Below, one piece after another: positions 57,360 through 64,000 of a stretch of DNA of 64,000 bases. The notes under the pieces were generated by a model. That model saw only the letters and a program-made list of their open reading frames with translations. It searched no databases and was not told the DNA's origin. The DNA comes from Ascarosepion bandense (Eukaryota; Mollusca; Cephalopoda; Sepiida; Sepiidae), in contig JBBBDQ010000917.1 of assembly GCA_037127315.1 (NCBI GenBank), positions 186,001-250,000 on the forward strand, in the 5' to 3' direction. Numbering within the stretch: the stretch's first letter is position 1; the number at the start of each line of letters is the position of its first letter. The position numbers and the translations under genes are program-made.

Positions 57360-60300
57360 GGGAACAGTCTTCTCCATTGAATACAAACCAAAGTGTCCTG
57401 TAGCACACATGGGAACAGTCTTCTTTATCAAATACAAACCAAACTGTCCTGTAGCACACCTGGGAACAGTCTTCTTTATCAAATACTAACCAAACTGTCC
57501 TGTAGCACACATGGGAACAGTCTTCTTTATCAAATACTAACCAAACTGTCCTGTAGCACACCTGGGAACAGTGTTCTTTATCAAATCCAAACCAAACTGT
57601 CCTGTAGCACACATGGGAACAGTGTTCTTTATCAAATACTAACCAAACTGTCCTGTAGCACACATGGGAACAGTCTTCTTTATGAAATACAAACCAAACT
57701 GTCCTGTACCACACCTGGAAACAGTCGTCTTTATCAAATACTAACCAATCTGTCCTGTACCACACCTGGGAACAGTCTTTTTTATCAAATACTAACCAAA
57801 CTTTCATGTAGCACACATGGGAACAGTGTTCTTTATCAAATACAAACCAAACTGTCAAGTAGCACACCTGGGAACAGTCTTCTTTATCAAATACAAACCA
57901 AACTGTCCTGTAGCACACATGGGAACAGTCTTCTTTATCAAATACAAACCAAACTGTCCTGTAGCACACATGGGAACAGTCTTCTTTATCAAATACAAAC
58001 CAAACTGTCATGTAGCACACATGGGAACAATTAATTTGTCCAGTCGCACAACTGGGAACAGTGTTCTTTATCAAATACAAACCAAACTGTCCTGTAGCAC
58101 ACCTGGGAACAGTCTTCTTTATCAAATACTAACCAAACTGTCCTGTAGCACACCTGGGAACAGTGTTCTTTATCAAATACAAACCAAACTGTCCTGTAGC
58201 ACACACGGGAACTGTCTTCTTTATCAAATACAAACCAAACCTGTCCTGTAAAGCCTAGCACACACGGGAACAGTCTTCTTTATCAAATACAAACCAAACT
58301 GTCCTGTAGCACACACGGGAACTGTCTTCTTTATCAAATACTAACCAAACTGTCCTGTAGCACACATGGGAACAGTGTTCTTTATCAAATACTAACCAAA
58401 CTGTCCTGTAGCACACATGGGAACAGTGTTCTTTATCAAATACTAACCAAACTGTCCTGTAGCACACCTGGGAACAGTGTTCTTTATCAAATACTAACCA
58501 AACTGTCCTGTAGCACACATGGGAACAGCCTTCTTTATCAAATACAAACCAAACTGTCCTGTAGCACACATGGGAACAATTAATTTGTCCAGTCGCACAC
58601 CTGGGAACAGTGTTCTTTATCAAATACTAACCAAACTGTCCTGTAGCACACATGGGAACAGTCTTCTTTATCAAATACAAATAAAACTCTCCTGTAGCAC
58701 ACTTGGGAACAGTCTGCTTTCTCAAATACAAACCAAACTGTCCTGTAGCACACATGGGAACAGTCTTCTTTATCAAATACAAACCAAAATGTCCCGTCGC
58801 ACACATGGGAACAGTTGTCTTTATCAAATACAAACCAAAGTGTGTCGTCGCACACATGGGAACAATGAATTTGTCCTGTTGCACACATGGGAACAGTCTT
58901 CTTTATCAAACACTAACCAAACTGTCCTGTAGTACACATGGGAAGGGCAGTCTTCTTTATTTCAAATACAAACCAAAATGTCCCGTACAAACCAAAATGG
59001 GAACAGCTTCTTTATCAAATACTAACCAAACCCTGTCCTGTGGCACACATGGGAACAGTCTTCTTTATCAAATACTAACCAAACTGTCCTGTGGCACACA
59101 TGGGAACAGTCTTTATCAAATACAAACCAAACTGTCCCGTTGCACACATGGGAACAGTCTTCTTCATTGAATACAAACCAAACTGTGTCGTCGCACACAT
59201 GGGAACAATGAATTTTTCCCGTTGCACACATGGGAACAGTATTCTTTACCAAATACAAACCAAACTGTCCTGTAGCACACCTGGGAACAGTCTTCTTTAT
59301 CAAATACAAACCAAAATGTCCCGTCGCACACATGGGAACAGTGTTCTTTATCAAATACTAACCAAACTGTCCTGTAGCACACATGGGAACAGTCTTCTTT
59401 ATCAAATACAAACCAAACTGTCATGTAGCACACATGGGAACAGTCTTCTTCATTGAATACAAAGCAAACTGTGTCGTCGCACACATGGGAACAATGAATT
59501 TGTCGTGTTGCACACATGGGAACAGTCTTCTTTATCAAATACTAACCAACTGTCCTGTGGCACACATGGGAACAGTCTTCTTTATCAAATACTAACCAAA
59601 CTATCCTGTGGCACACCTGGGAACAGTCTGCTTTATCAAATACAAACCAAACTCTCCTGTAGCACACATGGGAACAGTCTGCTTTATCAAATACAAACCA
59701 AACTCTCCTGTAGCACACATGGGAACAGTCTGCTTTATAAAATACAAACCAAACTGTCCTGTAGCACACATGGGAACAGTCTTCTTTATCAAATACAAAC
59801 CAAAATGTCCCGTTGCACACATGGGAACAGTTGTCTTTATCAAATACAAACCAAAGTGTGTCGTCGCACACATGGGAACAATGAATTTGTCCTGTTGCAC
59901 ACATGGGAACAGTCTTCTTTATCAAATACTAACCAAACTGTCCTGTAGCACACATGGGAACAGTCTTCTTTATCAAATACAAACCAAAATGTCCCGTCGC
60001 ACACATGGGAACAGTCTTCTTTATCAAATACAAACCAAACTGTCCTGTAGCACACCTGGGAACAGTCTTCTTTATCAAATACAAACCAAAATGTCCCGTC
60101 GCACACCTGGGAACAGTCTTCTTTATCAAATACTAACCAAACTGTCCTGTGGCACACATGGGAACAGTCTTCTTTATCAAATACTAACCAAACTGTCCTG
60201 TGGCACACATGGGAACAGTCTTTATCAAATACAAACCAAACTGTCCCGTTGCACACATGGGAACAGTCTTCTTCATTGAATACAAACCAAACTGTGTCGT

Positions 60301-60549
60301 CGCACACATGGGAACAATGAATTTTTCCCGTTGCACACATGGGAACAGTCTTCTTTATCAAATACTAACCAAACTGTGTCGTCGCACACGTGGAAGCAAT
60401 GAATTTGTCCTATCGCACACATGGGAACAGTGTTCTTTATCAAATACAAACCAAACTGTGTCATCGCGCACGTGGGAGCAATGAATTTGTCCTGTCGCAC
60501 ACATGGGAACAGTCTTCTTTATCAAATACAAACCAAACTCTCCTGTAGC
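57360..60549. repeat. 51-bp tandem array 3, about 3.2 kb
   Basis: About 62 monomers, same class as array 2, with identical entry (aacagtcttctccattga) and exit (ctgtagcaattcagctaaca) junctions. Variants typical here are atactaaccaaac, cagtgttcttt and, towards the right, gtgtcgtcgcac with a 31-bp gggaacaatgaatttgtcc unit (about 58860, 59197, 59490, 59877, 60313, 60390, 60477). Indels are rare and the monomers are intermediate between array 1 and array 2 types at the right end. Confidence 0.96.
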
Positions 60550-61494
60550 AATTCAGCTAACACAAACTGTCCTTCTCAAGACAAAACTCTTGTTGCACTC
60601 TACATGAGCTTGCAGAATTATTTTTCGCCTCACACCCTATAATATTTCTATTGATGTATTTTCTAAAACAAAAAGATGAACTTAACAATATTTTTGTCTT
60701 TGTTTTTTTTGTTATCTTCTGTCATTTAATGTGTTTGTGGATCAGTATACCTCACCCGCAACAAGACCGTCTTCTACTCTCCACATTTGTCATGAATGAA
60801 AAATTTTAATTGTTTTATCCTTTTAGAATTGGCTCCTGTTCATAATATGAATCCCATGTCACATAGATTGAATACAAATAGCTCTCAATATTGTTTTATT
60901 TACATGTCAACATTATGCCATTGTTAATTTGCAAGTTGCTGATTTGCTTTTTATCCATTTGGAATAACACATGCTTATTAATCACATTTCCCAACTTTTC
61001 ATTTTTTTAAATTAAAAAAGTAAACCTTAAAGAACATATTCAAAAAGTTATTTGACACTACACTATTTTGAAATTATAATAGAAGCAATACTTTTTCATT
61101 CTGACAAATGTTGTGGCTTGACGAAGATCTAATGAATGCTAAACTACCAAATTTGTCTTTTTTTTTTCTTTCTTTTTTTTTTTTCATGTGAGCTCAGCAA
61201 AAGTCAAGTTGTGTCAATCAATGACTTGTATAACACATCGACACTTTACTCCAGTAATGTGGATAACCACGGTCAGCTCACTTTATAACAGCAGTTAACA
61301 GGTTCAGCGAATGTTATCCCTGAAGTTCATTTTTTCATTATGACACTGGTCATCCTAGTGGAGAGAGAGCTTACCTGATTATAAAATTTCATAAAAAAAG
61401 CCCATAAAATTTCTATTTTGTGTTATTGAAAATTTTTTAGGGTAAGAATATAAAATTGGGTAATTTTACTAAATTACACCGGCTTGTTACTGGC
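60550..61494. other. Right flank of array 3, no gene seen
   Basis: Counterpart of 869-2540 with the about 650-bp gap at 61381, where cttacctgatt joins agcccataaaatttc with a few filler bases. Confidence 0.75.
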
Positions 61495-62405
61495 TCTTGT
61501 ATTGTAAACATGGTGAAAGAAATCTGTGACGCAATGGGAACTTAGAAAACTGATAGCCAAGTTACATCATTAAAATAAACTCTGGATTGGTGATATTTCA
61601 GAGTGTGGGAAAATCTAAGTGTTCATAGTATTTTAAGAAATCTTGAAGAAACTGTCATGTGAAGCGAAGAAACCACCTGGCAGGACGAGGAAAACTACTG
61701 CAGGGGAAGAAAGATGGATTGGTAAAGAATAAAAAAGAGCTAATGCTAACCTTGGCATTAAAAAAATCAAAGCACAATATTTTCTGAAGATTTAATAAAA
61801 TAATTCTGAACAGTCAAGTAGCCTGTACGAAGCCTCTAAAAGAGAATCAAATGAGCCGATTGAAATTTCTACTGAACACCTCATATGGACAGAAGAACAG
61901 TGAGATTGTATTCATTTCAGTGATGAGTCAAAATTGAACCTGTTCAGTTGTGATGGTAGGTTTGTTGGACGCAGTCCTAAGCAACAGCATATTGCCTCAG
62001 TGCACTAAAAGTAGCATTAAATTTGGAGGAGGAAGTGTGATGTGTTTGGCATGATTTCAGCTGCTGTTACCAGACCTTGTTGGGCTACACGGTAAAGTTA
62101 ACATATCTGTATAGAAAGAGATATTCAATAAACATTTGTACCTAATTTGAGAACTGCAATTAATCAACCAGCTGTATTTATGCAACATAACGCACCATGT
62201 CACACAATGAAGTCTGTTAAAACATTTCTTTCTGAGGAGGATGCTACTGTTATGGAGAGGCCTGCTCAAAGCCCAGACATGAATCCTATTGAGAATGTTT
62301 GGAAGTTACTAAATGAGAGCGCTAAGGAAAAGAATCCAACAAACGTCAAAGAACTATAGACTAATTTGAAAGGAGAATGGTAGAAAATATCCATTTATGA
62401 ATATC
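61495..62405 (+). pseudogene. Tc1-like transposase relic, copy 3
   Basis: Same relic as the other two. The open C-terminal piece (62147-62359) reads HNAPCHTMKSV and PAQSPDMNPIENVW. It shares the His substitution and upstream stops with copies 1 and 2. Confidence 0.85.
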
Positions 62406-62640
62406 TTTTTTTATGAGTTAATCAAATTTGATTAAAATCGAGCCATTCCTTTTATAACCCAATTATTTCTGATTTTCGATATCATGTGTACCTCAACACA
62501 CAACCTAGCTAAGAACACTCACAGACACATATAGTGCAACTGTAAATTTTCAAGAAAATCGGTTCAGGCGTTTCGGAGTCTATAGGTAACAGACACACAC
62601 ACACACACAGTTCCGTTTATAAATAAGTTTAGATATTGCA
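62406..62640 (+). repeat. RTE-like 3' tail with short (AC)n, copy 3
   Basis: Counterpart of 3476-3700 and 39866-40085. Confidence 0.5.
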
Positions 62641-63221
62641 ATGTTTAAATGTAAAAAAAAAAACAATAATAAAAGAAAATCCAGACCAGAACATTCTGAA
62701 ATTTATTTTAAATGGATTAGTTTATATTGGCTTTTTTTTTTTTTAATTTAAGTTTGTATTAGACACATGGGACATTTTAAGGTTAAAATGCACTTGGAAT
62801 ATGAGTTAGCAATTTGTTTGTTTTACTAACACCCGCTACTCTCCTAATTTAGTTGTAGATCAATTGTCAAAGGAAACACACAGCTTTGTCATGTCACCTC
62901 ACCAAATAACCAAGGTCAGTTTTCAGGATTTATGTGTTTTACATATATACATGTATATATATATATATACATATATATCCAGGCAGCAGATAATTTTTCT
63001 AAACATATACCGTTAAATATAAGAGACTATGAATGTCTGTTATGTTTATTCATGAACCGTTCTAAACATGGTATTTTGGCTTTAATTTCAGTTGAAAATA
63101 GTATTTATTTCTTTATCTGTAAGTTCAGAAAAAATTTAGAGGTGGGGAATATCTATTTCCGACATGTCAGTTTAAGATATGCATTGTCAACCCCTTTTTA
63201 TCAAAGAATGATAAAATTTCA
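62641..63221. other. Shared with copy 2, no gene seen
   Basis: Aligns with 40086-40796; a short (TA)n lies at 62941-62978. Confidence 0.6.
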
Positions 63222-63410
63222 ATGCCAAAGGCAGGAGATAGTAAAGGAAGGGGTGGTGGAATGTTGGCTACAATGGGGTTAAGCCTGAGGAATCTTAGTA
63301 GTAATTTCTCTTATGGTAGTAGGAGGCTTGTGGCTTGATCATTGGGGTAGTAGTGGTAGGTAGAGGTAAAAAGTTACTCCTTTGCTAATCTTTTTTAAAA
63401 AAATCAACAG
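63222..63410. repeat. Unclassified dispersed repeat, about 200 bp
   Basis: Partner of 40797-40990. Confidence 0.65.
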
Positions 63411-63813
63411 GTAAGCCTGATCGATGGGACACCAAACCTGTAGCAGCACCTTTATTATTGCAATAAATTTAATTGATTCATTCATTTTCTATGGCTTATC
63501 AACCCTTTGCAGGTTATTTAAAATATTTCTATATTATAAGAATCTTATTTCTTTTTTTGTAAAGGATAATGATTTAGTGGGACAGTTTTTACTAATTAAT
63601 CCATAGCTGGGGAAGAAGTGTTGGATTCGTACCATTTCCAAAGCTTTTTGCATGTGTGAATATGACAAACCCAACTGGAATTGGATCTCTCCGATTAGGT
63701 ACTTCAGCTATTATACGGAAATCGATGTTTCAATGTGATTTGTCGTAATCCTTCAGTATAAATAAAATAGAAACAGATCTATACCAGTGGTACAGGTTGG
63801 GGACAGATCTACT
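63411..63813. other. Spacer; alignment with copy 2 ends at about 63627
   Basis: After tggggaagaagtgttggatt the text no longer matches copy 2 (41190 on). The last 190 bases before the SINE match nothing else here. Confidence 0.55.
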
Positions 63814-64000
63814 GCATTGTAGTGTAGTGGATATCGGCTTGGAACGAGAAATTGAGGAGCCAAGTTCAAATTCCAGTTAAATTCATTGCATTCACTTATG
63901 CGCACATAGCCTTGGGAAAGTTATTAATCTGTCTCTTCCTTCCAGTTGTGTGTTAAATAACTGGACAAACTGGGTTCTATAGCCTTGGCTGGCAGCCAGT
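63814..64000 (+). mobile_element. SINE, forward, cut by window end
   Basis: A box tagtgtagtgg (63820-63830), B box aagttcaaattcc (63862-63874), then ttcattgcattcacttatg and gggttctatagccttggc. The tail lies beyond the window. Confidence 0.92.

Larger units (their letters stand above)
60550..64000. repeat. Segmental duplication unit, copy 3 (cut by window end)
   Basis: Follows copy 2 from its array exit to about 63627 (copy 2 41190) and then diverges. It lacks the counterpart of about 38200-38856. It is closer to copy 2 than to copy 1 after the Tc1 relic. Confidence 0.9.

Overview
This window is non-coding, repeat-dominated DNA from an animal genome. Pol III (tRNA-derived) SINEs, CR1/Jockey-like and other LINE fragments, decayed Tc1, mariner and pogo/Tigger transposases, microsatellites and a long minisatellite are all visible, and there is no bacterial operon structure, ribosome binding site or intact long gene. 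The mix of elements would fit a mollusc, perhaps a cephalopod, but nothing in the window proves the species.

The architecture is a tandem segmental duplication. One unit of roughly 18-20 kb of ordinary sequence, always bordered by an array of a 51-bp repeat, occurs as copy 1 (869-19126), copy 2 (37386-57359) and the start of copy 3 (60550-64000). Three arrays punctuate the copies: array 1 (1-868, cut by the window start), array 2 (19127-37385, about 18.3 kb) and array 3 (57360-60549, about 3.2 kb). The array/flank junctions are the same in each copy, so the array was part of the duplicated unit and changed length afterwards.

Within a unit the order is: array; AT-rich flank; Tc1-like transposase relic; an RTE-like 3' tail with an (AC)n tract; a mariner relic; a LINE 3' end with a 146-bp minisatellite; a reverse-oriented SINE; a LINE reverse-transcriptase relic; a Tigger element; a promoter-like block (E-box, CRE, GC-rich hairpin, ATG and splice donor); foldback repeats; more SINE and LINE pieces; an exon-like segment with a splice acceptor; a G-rich degenerate repeat; then the next array. 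The copies differ by large indels. Copy 1 retains about 3.9 kb around the Tigger transposase that copy 2 lacks. Copy 2 carries extra internal duplications (46.3-51.2 kb) with a near-perfect hairpin. Copy 3 lacks about 650 bp of the first flank.

The 51-bp monomer is 17 codons long, so four of its six frames stay open over long distances. These long reading frames are most likely not genes. The array has higher-order structure: a 31-bp truncated monomer recurs about every 5 or 11-12 monomers. It alternates between nearly identical blocks and blocks full of small indels, and the latter may be natural decay or unpolished long-read consensus. The only host-gene candidates are the promoter/first-exon-like block (13.0 and 45.4 kb) and the exon-like segment (18.3 and 56.5 kb). 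The second carries a frame break shared by both copies and looks pseudogenic. No RNA gene, CRISPR array or complete protein-coding gene could be supported.
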